From Aureimonas phyllosphaerae (lineage in GTDB: Bacteria > Pseudomonadota > Alphaproteobacteria > Rhizobiales > Rhizobiaceae): a DNA stretch of 64,000 bases. Under the pieces are notes generated by a model. It had not been told where the DNA came from and did no database searches. It saw only the letters and a program-made list of their open reading frames with translations. Positions 8,879-18,644 of the stretch are shown in pieces. Position 1 is the stretch's first letter; each line of letters starts with the position of its first letter. The stretch covers positions 62,001 to 126,000 of the forward strand of contig NZ_FOOA01000008.1 of assembly GCF_900113065.1 (NCBI RefSeq). The letters are read 5' to 3'. The position numbers and the translations under genes are program-made.

Positions 8879-9586
8879 TCAGCCCGGCAGGACGCGGTAG
8901 CGCAGATGCACCGCACCGCCCTCGATCGTTTCCGCCGACTGGAGCGACAACTGGGCCTTGCCCTTCAGTCCCTCCTTGCCGAAGGCGACGATGCCCTCGA
9001 CCTCGGTGCCACCGTCGAGCGCGGGCGCCAGCACGACGCTGAACTCGTCGACGAGCCCCGCGGCGAAGAACGAGCCGTTGATCGCGGCTCCCCCCTCGAC
9101 GAGGAGGCGCTGGACGCCGAACGCGTTCGACAGGACCTCGAGCGCCTTCTCCAGATCGACCTCAGGCCCGTCCGAGACGACGTAGCTGACGCCATCGGCG
9201 ACGAGTTCGGCAAGATGGGCGTCGGACACGCCGTTGCCGAGAAGCACGACCACCGGATCGCCGCCGACGTCGGGGCCGCGGAAATGCAGCTTGCCCGCGG
9301 TGTCTGGCGCGATCGCCAGCGGGCGCTCATCCGCGCGGGGCGCACGGTGGATCGGGCGGGCCGGCTTGTCGAACGTCTCGGGCCGGTGCGGCTCACCCTT
9401 GGCCATCTCGGCCATCGTGGTGCGCCCGACGAGCCAGGCGTCGCCCTTCAGGGTCTCATGGATCGCCTCGTAGGCGCCGCTCCAGTCCTTCACCGCGCCG
9501 TCGGGGCTCTGCGTGTAGCGGCTCGGGTGCAGACGGCCGTCGATCGAGGACGTCATATGACAGACGACATGGGGGCGTTGGCTCAT
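8879..9586 (-). CDS. RibD C-terminal domain / dihydrofolate-reductase-fold reductase
   Basis: A 235-residue single-domain reductase of the RibD_C family. HMTSSIDGRLHPSRY at the N-terminus, DAWLVGRTTMAEM, and RLLVEGGAAINGSFFAAGLVDE are the family NADPH and substrate-site motifs. No deaminase domain is fused, so it is not a complete bifunctional RibD. It more likely acts on a pteridine- or pyrimidine-like substrate that cannot be named. AAGGAGCC lies upstream of the ATG. It precedes metQ on the same strand but with a 184-base gap. Confidence 0.85.
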   Translation of the reverse strand: MSQRPHVVCHMTSSIDGRLHPSRYTQSPDGAVKDWSGAYEAIHETLKGDAWLVGRTTMAEMAKGEPHRPETFDKPARPIHRAPRADERPLAIAPDTAGKLHFRGPDVGGDPVVVLLGNGVSDAHLAELVADGVSYVVSDGPEVDLEKALEVLSNAFGVQRLLVEGGAAINGSFFAAGLVDEFSVVLAPALDGGTEVEGIVAFGKEGLKGKAQLSLQSAETIEGGAVHLRYRVLPG

Positions 9587-9651
9587 GGGACAGGCTCCTT
9601 CTTAAAAAAAAGAGCCCCGCGTCGTCGGCCCGTCCCCGTTGCGCGCCGTCG

Positions 9652-9744
9652 TCAGGCGACGGCGGCGACCACGATCAGGGGAAGGGCGAAGGCCAAAAGG
9701 CCGAAGGCGATGCCGAGGCGGGGCGAGGGGGATGAACGGCGCAT
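9652..9744 (-). CDS. Small single-span membrane protein (30 aa)
   Basis: A 30-codon frame that starts with charged residues (MRRSSPSPR) and continues with an uninterrupted hydrophobic stretch of about 20 residues ending at the stop. GGAGACG is placed eight bases before the ATG, a convincing ribosome binding site, and third codon positions are mostly G or C. I infer a small inner-membrane protein with the N-terminus in the cytoplasm. Its function is unknown; similar short proteins are common in Rhizobiales and are usually missed. Confidence 0.55.
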   Translation of the reverse strand: MRRSSPSPRLGIAFGLLAFALPLIVVAAVA

Positions 9745-9804
9745 GGGGCGTCTCCGGTCCGTTGCGGGAAGGGAGCAGCCTCGGCGCGCGAGGTTAACGA
9801 AAGG

Positions 9805-10092
9805 TTACGACGGGATTTCCGGCCGGAAGCCGAGGACGAAGCGGGCCACCACCTCCGCCGGCATCTCGCAGGGGCGCAGGAGCGCCTCGCCGTCCGCCAG
9901 ACGGTAGAGGTTGGCGCTGACGATGCCGCCGCCGCCCCGCTCCTCGCCGTAGAGCCAGATCCGGCGACCGTCGCCGGACCGATGCAGCGTGACGCCGAAG
10001 CGCCGCCCCTCGAACGAGCCTTCGCAATGGCCTTCCGGCCAGCCGTCGAGGCGCTCGGCGAGGATGCGGGGTTCGAGACACCCGGTCGCCAT
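9805..10092 (-). CDS. Hypothetical protein (95 aa)
   Basis: I do not recognise this protein. It has 95 residues, no signal peptide and no membrane segment. The pattern GVTLHRSGDGRRIWLYGEERGGGGIVSANLYRLADG suggests a small mostly-beta domain. Third-position GC is high, in favour of coding. The ATG at 10092 has no strong Shine-Dalgarno sequence; 14 bases separate the gene from the upstream lipoprotein gene on the same strand, so they may be co-transcribed. Confidence 0.55.
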   Translation of the reverse strand: MATGCLEPRILAERLDGWPEGHCEGSFEGRRFGVTLHRSGDGRRIWLYGEERGGGGIVSANLYRLADGEALLRPCEMPAEVVARFVLGFRPEIPS

Positions 10093-10106
10093 CGCTGGGG
10101 AGCCCG

Positions 10107-10292
10107 TCAGTGGCCGGCGTGCGCGTCGCCGCCGCTGCCGTCCGAGGCGGAGGACTGCTGGCTCTGCGTCAGGGTCTGCGTCGCGGCCGAGCCGGCGCCG
10201 GGCTGGGTTTCCACCGTGCCGTTGTCCTTGCAGGCACCAAGGCCGAGAACGGCGAGAAGCGCGGCGGCGGTGAGGGTCGGGCGAAGCGTCAT
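10107..10292 (-). CDS. Small lipoprotein (61 aa)
   Basis: A 61-residue precursor with a lipoprotein signal peptide: TLRPTLTAAALLAVLGLGAC, with lipobox LGAC and the lipidated Cys at about residue 21. The mature part is short, rich in Gln, Ser and Thr and ends with the His-containing DAHAGH. The ATG at 10292 is preferred to one 19 codons upstream because AAGGAGA sits about nine bases before it. An EcfG-like promoter motif lies 29 bases upstream of the start. Function unknown; probably an envelope stress protein. Confidence 0.7.
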   Translation of the reverse strand: MTLRPTLTAAALLAVLGLGACKDNGTVETQPGAGSAATQTLTQSQQSSASDGSGGDAHAGH

Positions 10293-10320
10293 CGATCGAA
10301 GTCTCCTTGCATTCGGACGC

Positions 10321-10345
10321 AACGCGCGAAAGCCGCGCCGGTTCG
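10321..10345 (-). promoter_or_regulatory. Candidate EcfG (general stress sigma) promoter
   Basis: On the minus strand CGAAC is followed after exactly 16 bases by CGTT. The alphaproteobacterial EcfG consensus is GGAAC-N16/17-CGTT, so there is one mismatch, in the first base of the -35 box. The -10 box ends 28 bases before the small lipoprotein ATG. A single motif with one mismatch is modest evidence. Confidence 0.4.
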
Positions 10346-10373
10346 ACAACGCGGCCCTTTCGCTGCCGGTCGA

Positions 10374-11444
10374 TCAGGACGGCTCGTGATAGGGGCAGCC
10401 GTTGAACCGGGCGCGGAAGTCGGCCGAATGGCGGTAGGGCTCGCGGCGGGCCCGGTTGATGTTGCCGAGCGGCTGGTGATCCGCAATGCCGGTCCAGACC
10501 GAGAAGCGCATCTCCTCGTTGACCTTCTGCACGCGGGCGTCGTCCCAGCTGTCCTGCGCCTTGGCGCGGATGGTGCCGACGCGCTGGAAAGGCGCCTCGG
10601 TCTCGTCCCAGGCGACCGTCGCATCCTCGACCGGCTGCCGATCGAGATTGCGGCAGAGCTGGACGCGGAACTCCCATTCGGCGTCGAGACCGGCCATCTC
10701 TCGCCGCACCGCCTCGCGCACCGCATTGTCGCGGCCTTCGACCTCGATCTCGTGGCCGGTCAGCGCCGTCATCGCCGGGGCGACGGGCTTCAGGCTGAAC
10801 TTGGCGATATGGTCGCCGTAGCGGAAGGGCGTCGTGGAATAGTAGGTCTCGCCGAGCGGCTCGACGTTCGGCGCGCCGCCGAGCGTGTTGACGGTCGGGC
10901 TCTCGATGCCGACCGTCTCCAGCGCCGTGCGCACGCCGCGCAGCACCTTCGAGGCGACCTTCTTGGTGTCTTCGATCCGGTCGGTCGTGGCGGCGAGGAG
11001 CTTGAGGCTGCCGAGGAACTGCTTGGAGCTCTCAGCCTGGAACACCGGCGCGTTGACCATCACGAAGTCCTGCGCCGACCCTTCCGAGCCGGGCAGCCGC
11101 TCGCCGGCAACGTCGAGCACCTTGATCGCGAGACCGCGCGGCAGGCTGATCGCGTCGGGCAGGATGTCGCCCGCATTGGTCGACATGCGCAGGAACACCT
11201 TGTGGGTGCCGGGCTTTGCGAAGAGACCCTGCGCCAGCTCGGGCGGCAAACCCTCGTCGATCTGCAGCTCGCCCTCCAGGATGCCGTGGGACTTCGCGTG
11301 CACGGAGCGAACGGCATGGCCGTAGTCTTCCGCGGTGCGCTCCAGGATCGTGTCGAACGTCTCCTTCAGGCCCTCGACGGTTTCGCTCTCGCCGGGATCG
11401 ACGAACTCGACCTCCGGTCGGTAGAGTACAGCTTGCGCGATCAT
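10374..11444 (-). CDS. Catalase-like haem protein
   Basis: About 356 residues of the catalase-like fold. RSVHAKSHGILEGEL near residue 47 supplies the distal His, KVFLRMSTNAGD and LPRGLAIKVLDV match the catalase core, and QDFVMVNAPVF follows. It lacks the C-terminal RxxxYxDT segment that carries the proximal tyrosine in true monofunctional catalases, so it may be a catalase-related peroxidase or another haem enzyme. GGAGCAGG lies six bases before the ATG at 11444, while an ATG four codons upstream (11456) has no ribosome binding site. It is monocistronic as far as can be seen. Confidence 0.78.
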   Translation of the reverse strand: MIAQAVLYRPEVEFVDPGESETVEGLKETFDTILERTAEDYGHAVRSVHAKSHGILEGELQIDEGLPPELAQGLFAKPGTHKVFLRMSTNAGDILPDAISLPRGLAIKVLDVAGERLPGSEGSAQDFVMVNAPVFQAESSKQFLGSLKLLAATTDRIEDTKKVASKVLRGVRTALETVGIESPTVNTLGGAPNVEPLGETYYSTTPFRYGDHIAKFSLKPVAPAMTALTGHEIEVEGRDNAVREAVRREMAGLDAEWEFRVQLCRNLDRQPVEDATVAWDETEAPFQRVGTIRAKAQDSWDDARVQKVNEEMRFSVWTGIADHQPLGNINRARREPYRHSADFRARFNGCPYHEPS

Positions 11445-11579
11445 ATCCTGCTCCATCTAGGTAGAACCGTTCAACATCGGGCGGACGGGAAAGGTTGCCG
11501 GCTGCGGACGCCGCTCGCCCTTGTGACCCCCTCGGCTTTCCGGCAAGGAGGAGCGATTGTTCCTCCGGTTCCGGTTTCC

Positions 11580-12248
11580 ATGGCGCAGCATCCCTTTCCC
11601 GACCGTCGCTTCGGCGCCTTCCTGTTCGACATGGACGGCACGATCCTGAATTCGATCGTGGCGGCCGAACGGGTGTGGGGGGCCTGGGCGCGCCGTCAGG
11701 GCATCGACGTCGACAGCTTCCTGCCGACGATCCATGGCATGCGGGCGATCGAGACGATGCGCCGCGTCGGCATTCCGGAGGCGGTACTGGAGGCGGAGAT
11801 CGCCGGGCTGGTGCAGGCCGAGATCGACGACGTCGAGGGGATCGTCGAGATCGCGGGCGCGGCGATCTTTCTCAAATCGCTGCCGCCGGAGCGCTGGACG
11901 ATCGTCACCTCGGCGCCGCGCGCGCTCGCCGAGAAGCGGCTCGCCATCGCCGGCCTGCCGGTTCCCCCGCTGATGGTGACCGGCGAGGACGTGGCGAACG
12001 GCAAGCCGGCGCCCGACTGCTTCCTCCTCGGCGCCCGGAAGCTCGGCGTGCCGATTGAGGAGTGCCTCGTGTTCGAGGACGCCCCCGCCGGGATCCGGGC
12101 GGGCGAGGCGGCGGGTGCGACGGTGCTCGTGATCGACGCCACCCACAGCCACCGGCTCGATACGCCCCATCCGAGCGTATCCGGCTACGATGCGCTCGCC
12201 GTCTCGCAAGCCTCCGACGGGACGCTGGAGATCATCGCGAAGGGGTAG
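11580..12248 (+). CDS. HAD superfamily (subfamily IA) sugar-phosphatase-like hydrolase
   Basis: A 222-residue HAD phosphatase with all motifs: FLFDMDGTILNS (nucleophile Asp), IVTSAP (motif II), the Lys in GKPAPD (motif III) and FEDAPAGIRAGEAAG (motif IV). A helical cap sits between motifs I and II. Closest in style to sugar-phosphatases of the YfbT/GPP type that remove phosphate from small sugar or polyol phosphates; the exact substrate is not readable. The ATG at 11580 has no nearby Shine-Dalgarno; a GGAGGA about 25 bases upstream would suit an ATT codon at 11556. Confidence 0.85.
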   Translation: MAQHPFPDRRFGAFLFDMDGTILNSIVAAERVWGAWARRQGIDVDSFLPTIHGMRAIETMRRVGIPEAVLEAEIAGLVQAEIDDVEGIVEIAGAAIFLKSLPPERWTIVTSAPRALAEKRLAIAGLPVPPLMVTGEDVANGKPAPDCFLLGARKLGVPIEECLVFEDAPAGIRAGEAAGATVLVIDATHSHRLDTPHPSVSGYDALAVSQASDGTLEIIAKG

Positions 12249-12280
12249 TTTCGCCCGCGCGGCGCTCATCCACGCGTTCG

Positions 12281-12323
12281 CCCCGCCCGTGAACCGGCCC
12301 GGACGGCCGGTTCACGGGCGGGG
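12281..12323. terminator. Perfect 19-bp stem-loop between convergent genes
   Basis: Bases 12281-12299 and 12305-12323 are exact reverse complements with a 5-base loop. It lies 33 bases after the HAD gene and 12 bases after the end of the convergent SDR gene. There is no T-tract on either strand, so it is not a classic intrinsic terminator, but position and strength suggest bidirectional termination or mRNA 3' end protection. Confidence 0.65.
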
Positions 12324-12334
12324 CGGCATGCGGC

Positions 12335-13108
12335 CTACCAGCAGGTGAAGCCAGCGTCGGCCTGCACCGTCGTGCCGGTCATCAGGCTGGAGGCGTCCGA
12401 GGCGAGGAAGTGGACCACGGAGGCGATCTCGTGCGGCTGGCCCATGCGGTGCATCGGCGTGTCGCGCAGCCAGACGTCGATCATGCCCTCGTTGCCCTCG
12501 CTGTAGCGCGTCATCTCCGTCTCGATATAGGTCGGGGCGACCGCGTTGACGCGCACGCCCCGGTCGGCCCATTCGGCCGCGAGCGACGACGTCAACTGGT
12601 GCACGGCGGCCTTGGAGGCGTTGTAGTAGGTCTGCTTCTGCGGCCGGTTGGAGATGAAGCCCGACATCGAGCCGATGTTGACGATCGCGCCGCCTCCGGC
12701 CTTCAGCATGTGCCGGCCGAAGGCGCGGTTGCACCAGAAGACGCCGTTGTAGTTGACGTCGTTGACCTTCAGCCAGCGCTCGTCCTCCGTATCCTCCGCC
12801 GCGACGCCGGACATGCCGATGCCGGCATTGGCGACGAGGATGTGGACGCGCCCGTGCGCGGCGACGATCCTCTCGGCGAAGGCCTCGACGTCGCGAGGCT
12901 TCGTCACGTCGAGGACGTGGGCCTCGGCCTGGAAACCCTTGTCCTTGAGGGCTGCAAGGCCGGCGTCCGCGACCGCGCGGTCGATGTCGGCGATCACGAT
13001 CCGCGCCCCGAACTCGGCCAGGGCTTCGGCGATCGACAGGCCGATGCCGCGCCCGCCCCCGGTGACGACGGCCGTGCGCCCGTCCAGACGGAACTTCTCC
13101 TGAAACAT
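12335..13108 (-). CDS. Short-chain dehydrogenase/reductase (polyol or ketose)
   Basis: A 257-residue classical SDR: the NAD(P)-binding TGGGRGIG near residue 17, ANAG at about 94, and catalytic Ser (NIGSMSG) and YxxxK (YYNASKAAV). IVIADIDRA has Asp at the end of the second strand, which favours NAD(H). It is the last gene of the left arm of the polyol locus and probably oxidises a polyol or reduces a ketose brought in by the adjacent importer. Confidence 0.88.
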   Translation of the reverse strand: MFQEKFRLDGRTAVVTGGGRGIGLSIAEALAEFGARIVIADIDRAVADAGLAALKDKGFQAEAHVLDVTKPRDVEAFAERIVAAHGRVHILVANAGIGMSGVAAEDTEDERWLKVNDVNYNGVFWCNRAFGRHMLKAGGGAIVNIGSMSGFISNRPQKQTYYNASKAAVHQLTSSLAAEWADRGVRVNAVAPTYIETEMTRYSEGNEGMIDVWLRDTPMHRMGQPHEIASVVHFLASDASSLMTGTTVQADAGFTCW

Positions 13109-13209
13109 CGCGAGGTCTCCTCAAGCGTCGATGAAGGGGTGGCGGCCGGAGGCCGGGGCGCGCCGGTCCGCCGGCTTGGCGAACCCGTGGGCGCGCATCG
13201 CGGTCTTCC

Positions 13210-13937
13210 TCAGGCGACCATGAACCCGCCGTCCACCGGCATCGACAGGCCGTGGACCATGGCGGCGGCGTCCGACAGGAGGAACAGGATCACCTCGGCG
13301 ATGTCGTCCGGCTCGGCAAAGCGGCCGAGCGGGATGCGGCCAAGCATCGCCGCGGCCTTGTCCGGGTCGCTCCAGGCCTTCACCGCCATCGGCGTCAAGG
13401 TCACGGTGGGATGGAGGCCGTTGACGCGGATGCCCTTCGGTCCGAGCTCCTTGGCCATGACGCGGGTCAGCCCGTCGAGCCCGGCCTTGGAGGCGCAGTA
13501 GGCGGCGTGGTCGGGAATGTCGACGAACGAGGCGCAGCTCGACACGTTGACGATCGCGCCGGGCTTGCCCGCGGCCACCCGTTCGCGCGCGTATTCCTGC
13601 GCGACGATCATCGGCGCGCGCGTGTTGACGGCGTAGAGGAGATCGAAGTTCTCGACGGAGACGTCGAGGAAGGATTCGAGCTCGGTCGTGCCGGCACAAT
13701 TGACGAGAAGGTCGGCGGGCAGCGCCTGCCGCGCCGCGGCGCGTGTCGCTTGCGCATCGGCGAGGTCGACGACGATCGTCTCGCAGCCCGTCTCGGCCTT
13801 CAGGGTTTCGAGATCGGCACCCGAGCGGGTCAGCGCGACGACGCGGGCGCCGCGCCTTGCCAGCATCAGCGCGGTGGCGCGCCCGATGCCCTTGCCGGCG
13901 CCGGTGACGACGACGCGTCGGCCGGTGAAGTCGGCGC

Positions 13938-13941
<4 letters not shown>
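13210..13941 (-). CDS. Short-chain dehydrogenase/reductase (xylulose-reductase-like)
   Basis: A 243-residue SDR with TGAGKGIG near residue 13, NCAG in place of NNAG, catalytic NVSSCAS and YCASK, and a C-terminal PVDGGF. VVALTRSGADLE has Arg in the cofactor-selecting region, as in NADP(H)-dependent L-xylulose reductases (DCXR), so a sugar/ketose reductase is likely. It overlaps the upstream ATPase gene by four bases (ATGA), showing it belongs to the transporter operon. Confidence 0.86.
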
Positions 13942-14999
<1,058 letters not shown>

Positions 15000-15054
15000 G
15001 GGGAACCTTGGAATGTGAGGGGCGTGTCGGGCGAGCCGGGCGAGCGAGCCCGCC

Positions 15055-15291
15055 TCAGCCCTTCCAGACGATCAGCGCGCCGAGCGCGATCGCGATGACG
15101 TGGCAGACGGTGAGTGGGACCGCCTGCTCCAGGAAGCGCATCCAGAGGAGCTCCAGCGCGACGAAGAGGTAGATCCCGATGAAGAGCCGGTCGAACCAGT
15201 TGGTGGTGATCGGCAGAAAGCCATGGCGCACCGCGGGTGGCTTCGTGCTGGCTTCCTCGTCTGCGGCGTCGAGGTCGACGGTCTTGTCCAT
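15055..15291 (-). CDS. Small two-span membrane protein, DUF2160-like, in the ABC transporter operon
   Basis: A 78-residue protein with a charged N-terminus, the motif GFLPITTNWFDRLFIGIYLF near residues 24-43 and two hydrophobic spans (about 36-55 and 60-75). The GFLPI-x-DRLFIGL pattern recalls DUF2160 proteins, which accompany glycerol and related polyol ABC transporters. Four bases separate it from the preceding permease gene, so it is certainly co-translated. I infer an accessory transporter subunit; the biochemical role is unknown. Confidence 0.75.
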   Translation of the reverse strand: MDKTVDLDAADEEASTKPPAVRHGFLPITTNWFDRLFIGIYLFVALELLWMRFLEQAVPLTVCHVIAIALGALIVWKG

Positions 15292-15295
15292 GGCG

Positions 15296-16132
15296 TTACT
15301 CCTTCACCGCGCCGAAGGTGAGGCCGGCCACGATGTGGCGCTGCACGACGGCGAAGACGACGAGGGCGGGAATGAGGGTGATGATGGCGATCGAGGCCAT
15401 CGTGCCCCATTCGGTGCCGGTGGTGGTGACGTATTCCGACAGGCCCGTGGTGATGGTGCGGGCGTTGAAGCTCGTCAGCGTGGCGGCCAGCAGGAACTCG
15501 TTCCAGGCGAAGACCCAGGTGAGGATCAAGGTGACGGAGAGACCCGGACGCGCGAGCGGGAAGATCACCTCGCGGATGACCTGCCAGGTCGAGGCGCCGT
15601 CGACGGTCGCTGCCTCGTCGAGCTCCTTCGGCAGCCCGTCGATGGTGGGCCGGAGCGTCCAGATCGCAAACGGCAGGTTGAAGGTGCAGTAGAGGAGGAT
15701 CATGCCGATCCGCGTGTCGTAGAGCTTGAAGTCCCCGATCGCGAAGACCTGCGTGAACAGCAGGAAGAAGGGCAGGAGGAAGACCGCCGCCGGCGCCATG
15801 CGGTTGGTGATCGTCCAGAAGAAGATGTTCTCCTTGCCGCCCAGGTCGTATCGCGACAGCGCGTAGCAGGCCATGAAGGCGAGCGTCGTGCAGAGCACCG
15901 CGTTGCCGCTGGAGATGATGATCGAGTTGATCATGTAGCGGCGCAGCGTCTCGTTGCCGAGGACGTTGGCGTAGTTGTCCCAGAACACGGTGTCGAGGAA
16001 GACGCTCGGCGTCGTGAAGAGGTCCACCGCCGGCTTCACCGAGATCACGAACAGCCAGTAGATCGGGAAGAGGGTCAGGAAGGAGAGCGCGATCCACAGG
16101 AGGATCGAGACGAAGGGCCGGGATTGGCGCAT
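15296..16132 (-). CDS. Sugar/polyol ABC transporter permease (MalG type)
   Basis: A 278-residue permease with six hydrophobic segments. The EAA loop reads ELDEAATVDGASTWQVIREVIFPLARPG, the ATPase-contact motif of CUT1 permeases. The ATG at 16132 overlaps the stop of the other permease gene as TGATG. It pairs with that permease to form the translocation channel. Confidence 0.93.
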   Translation of the reverse strand: MRQSRPFVSILLWIALSFLTLFPIYWLFVISVKPAVDLFTTPSVFLDTVFWDNYANVLGNETLRRYMINSIIISSGNAVLCTTLAFMACYALSRYDLGGKENIFFWTITNRMAPAAVFLLPFFLLFTQVFAIGDFKLYDTRIGMILLYCTFNLPFAIWTLRPTIDGLPKELDEAATVDGASTWQVIREVIFPLARPGLSVTLILTWVFAWNEFLLAATLTSFNARTITTGLSEYVTTTGTEWGTMASIAIITLIPALVVFAVVQRHIVAGLTFGAVKE

Positions 16133-17016
16133 CAGAACGTCCTCTTCTTGCGGGTGCGGGGGGCGACGAGGGCGACGTAGAGGATCCAGCACATCACGAG
16201 CGTGAGGTAGAGGACGATCACCGAGATCGCCGAGCCGTAGCCGTAGTCGGTCTTCGGGAACACGACCTTCCAGATGTGGAGGCCGATGTAGCGGGTGGCC
16301 GCGCCCGGGCCGCCGCCGGTCAGCATCCACACCTCGTCCACCGTGCGCAGCGCGTCCATCAGGCGGATGAAGACGGTGGCGAGGATCGCCGGGCGGATCA
16401 TCGGCAGCGTGATGTGCCAGAACACCTGCCAGCGGCTGGCGCCGTCGATCTGGGCCTGCTCGAAGGGCTCCTTGGGCAAGGACACGAGGGCGGCGAGAAG
16501 CGTCAGCGTGACGAGCGGCGTCCAGTGCCAGATGTCCATGATGACGGTGAGGATGAAGGCGGCGCTGGCGTCGCGCCCGATGTTCAGCTCGTAGCCGAAC
16601 CAGGCGTTGAGATAGTAGGGGATGATGCCGATCGAGGGCGTCGTGAGCAGGCGCCAGACCGAGCCGACGACGATCGGGGCGACGATCAGCGGCAGGGTGT
16701 GGATCGTGCGGAAGAAGCCGCGCCCGGGAAACTCCTTCATGAAGAGCTGAGCGAGGAGGTAGCCGATGATGACTTCGGAGGCGACCGCGAAGAAGGCGAA
16801 CTTCAGCGTGTACCAGATGGCCGTGAGGAACGCCTTGTCGAAGACGAGGCGGCGAAAGTTGTTGGCGCCGTTGAAGATCATGTCCGGGCTGGCGCCGAAC
16901 GGGTTCCACTGGTGGAACGCGACGTAGAGCACGTAGACGAACGGCACGATGCCGAAGGTCGCCAGGATGACGATCGTCGGGGCGAGAAGCAGCCAGCCGA
17001 CCTTGTTGGAACGCAT
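16132..17016 (-). CDS. Sugar/polyol ABC transporter permease (MalF type)
   Basis: A 294-residue permease with six hydrophobic segments, starting KVGWLLLAPTIVILATFG. The EAA loop EQAQIDGASRWQVFWHITLPMIRP is intact. I chose the ATG at 17016 because GAGAGG lies nine bases upstream; an in-frame ATG three codons earlier (17025) is too close to that sequence. The 194-base gap to the binding-protein gene contains a strong hairpin. Confidence 0.93.
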   Translation of the reverse strand: MRSNKVGWLLLAPTIVILATFGIVPFVYVLYVAFHQWNPFGASPDMIFNGANNFRRLVFDKAFLTAIWYTLKFAFFAVASEVIIGYLLAQLFMKEFPGRGFFRTIHTLPLIVAPIVVGSVWRLLTTPSIGIIPYYLNAWFGYELNIGRDASAAFILTVIMDIWHWTPLVTLTLLAALVSLPKEPFEQAQIDGASRWQVFWHITLPMIRPAILATVFIRLMDALRTVDEVWMLTGGGPGAATRYIGLHIWKVVFPKTDYGYGSAISVIVLYLTLVMCWILYVALVAPRTRKKRTF

Positions 17017-17170
17017 GGGAACCATCCTCTCGAGGGGCTCGCGGTCGAGGATCCGGGCAAGGGGAAGGGCGCACGCCGAGGGGGCGTGCGGCGGCCCGCA
17101 GGCGGGCGCCCTGCTCGGTCGCGGTCGCTCCGAGGCGGCGAAAACAGCCCGCCCCGGAGGAGAGCGTCGG

Positions 17171-17199
17171 CGAGGCCGCCGGCGATGCCGGCGGCCTCG
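17171..17199 (-). repeat. Perfect 13-bp hairpin after the binding-protein gene
   Basis: CGAGGCCGCCGGC, a 3-base loop and its exact complement lie 12 bases downstream of the binding-protein stop. A smaller inverted repeat (GCACGCC/GGCGTGC) follows at 17071-17089. By analogy with malE-malF intergenic hairpins this would protect or attenuate the mRNA so that the binding protein is made in excess; no T-tract is present. Confidence 0.65.
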
Positions 17200-17210
17200 A
17201 GGCTTGCGGC

Positions 17211-18644
17211 CTACTTGCGGTAGCCGAGGCTCGTCAGTTCCTCTTCCGTCGCGGCGGCCATCTCGTCGAGGCCTTCGTCCGGTCCGACCTCGCCGGTCAG
17301 GATGCGGTAGAAGATCGGCGCGACGGTCTCGCGGACCTGCGCGTGGAACGGATACTTCGGCGCGCCGGCGAACAGCTTCCCGTCGTTCTTCAGCATCGTG
17401 TAGTAGCCGCCGAGCGTCGTATCCATCTCCTTCACCTTCGGGTCGTCGTAGGTGGCGGTGTTGGTGATGCGCGGCGCGGCGACGGCCCAGTCGGGTTGCA
17501 CCGAGTTCTGGCCGATGTACTGGAGGAAGAGGAGCGCGGCGTCCTGGTTCTTGGCCGTGACCGGCACGCCGAAGGCGCCGCCATCGTAGTAGCCGATATA
17601 TCCCTTGCCCGATTCCGCGTCCGCCATGACGCCGTCCGACAGCGGGGGCAGCGCGATGCCGACCTTGCCGACGACCTTCGACTTCGACTGGTCGGACGCG
17701 ATCCAGGCGGCGTTCTCGCCGTAGACGAGGCCTTGCGCCGCGCGGCCGGCGGCAAAGGTCGTGGCGACCTCGGACCAAGTGGAGGCGGCCGATTCCGGCG
17801 GCGCGATGTCGCGCAGGTGCAGGAAGTACTTCAGCGCGGCCTTGGCCTTGTCGCTGTTCATCGTGCCGCCGTGCTCGACGGTGGCGCCGTAGTTGTCGTC
17901 GGCGTTGATGCCCCAGTTGTAGACGCCGAAGGTCGGTGCGACGGACTCGACATATTCGTACCAAGAGGCGGGGTGGCCGGTATGGGCCTGGCTCGTCGTG
18001 CCCCAGAGCTGCCCGCCGTTCTCCTTGCCGTATTCGGTGAAGAACTCGGCGATCTCCGTGTAGTCCTCGTGCGTCTTCGCCGGCGCGAGGTCCTTGCCGG
18101 TCTTCGCCTTGAAGGCCTCCTTGATCTTCGGATCGTCGAAGAGGTCCTTGCGGTAGAGGTAGACCTTGATGAAGGCCTCCATCGGCACGCCGAAGAGGTC
18201 GTTGTCCGTGCCGCGGAAATAGTCGGCGAAGGTGGTGAAGTTCTTCTCGTCGAACTCGGGCGCCTTGAGGTCCGGCTTGTCGGCGAGCGTCTTGGTAATG
18301 TCGGTCAGGAAGTTGCGCTGCAGGTAGGCGTAGACGATGTCCTGCTCGATATAGACCATGTCATAGATGCCGGTCTTGGCTTCCATGTCCTTGATGGCCT
18401 TGTCGTACATCTGGTCCCACGAGGTGGTTTCAAGTTCGACCTTGATGCCGGTCTTCTCCTCGAACTGCTTGGCGAGCACGTCCTTGACGTAGTTCGAGGG
18501 CGGCGTGCTCTCGGTCACGCCGTGCAGGGTCACGCCCTTGAACTTGGCGCCCGCGTCGGACCAGAAGTCCGCATGCGCGGCGGACAGGCCGCCGACGAGG
18601 CCGATCGTCAGGGCGATCAGGCTGGTGCTGAGGTTTCGCTTCAT
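17211..18644 (-). CDS. Extracellular solute-binding protein of a CUT1 sugar/polyol ABC importer
   Basis: A 477-residue family 1 solute-binding protein. Residues 1-26 are a Sec signal peptide ending SAAHA, and the mature part has [45 protein letters not shown] and [12 protein letters not shown], typical of polyol and oligosaccharide binders. GGGAGGAACG precedes the ATG. It is the first gene of the left arm of the locus and is divergent from the epimerase gene. The ligand is probably a pentitol, hexitol or ketose, judging from the enzymes around it. Confidence 0.92.
   Translation of the reverse strand: MKRNLSTSLIALTIGLVGGLSAAHADFWSDAGAKFKGVTLHGVTESTPPSNYVKDVLAKQFEEKTGIKVELETTSWDQMYDKAIKDMEAKTGIYDMVYIEQDIVYAYLQRNFLTDITKTLADKPDLKAPEFDEKNFTTFADYFRGTDNDLFGVPMEAFIKVYLYRKDLFDDPKIKEAFKAKTGKDLAPAKTHEDYTEIAEFFTEYGKENGGQLWGTTSQAHTGHPASWYEYVESVAPTFGVYNWGINADDNYGATVEHGGTMNSDKAKAALKYFLHLRDIAPPESAASTWSEVATTFAAGRAAQGLVYGENAAWIASDQSKSKVVGKVGIALPPLSDGVMADAESGKGYIGYYDGGAFGVPVTAKNQDAALLFLQYIGQNSVQPDWAVAAPRITNTATYDDPKVKEMDTTLGGYYTMLKNDGKLFAGAPKYPFHAQVRETVAPIFYRILTGEVGPDEGLDEMAAATEEELTSLGYRK

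Noticed and set aside
9600-9640. Run of eight T on the minus strand as a terminator after the 30-residue gene
   Set aside because: No GC-rich hairpin precedes the T-run; it lies just before the ribosome site of the RibD-like gene.
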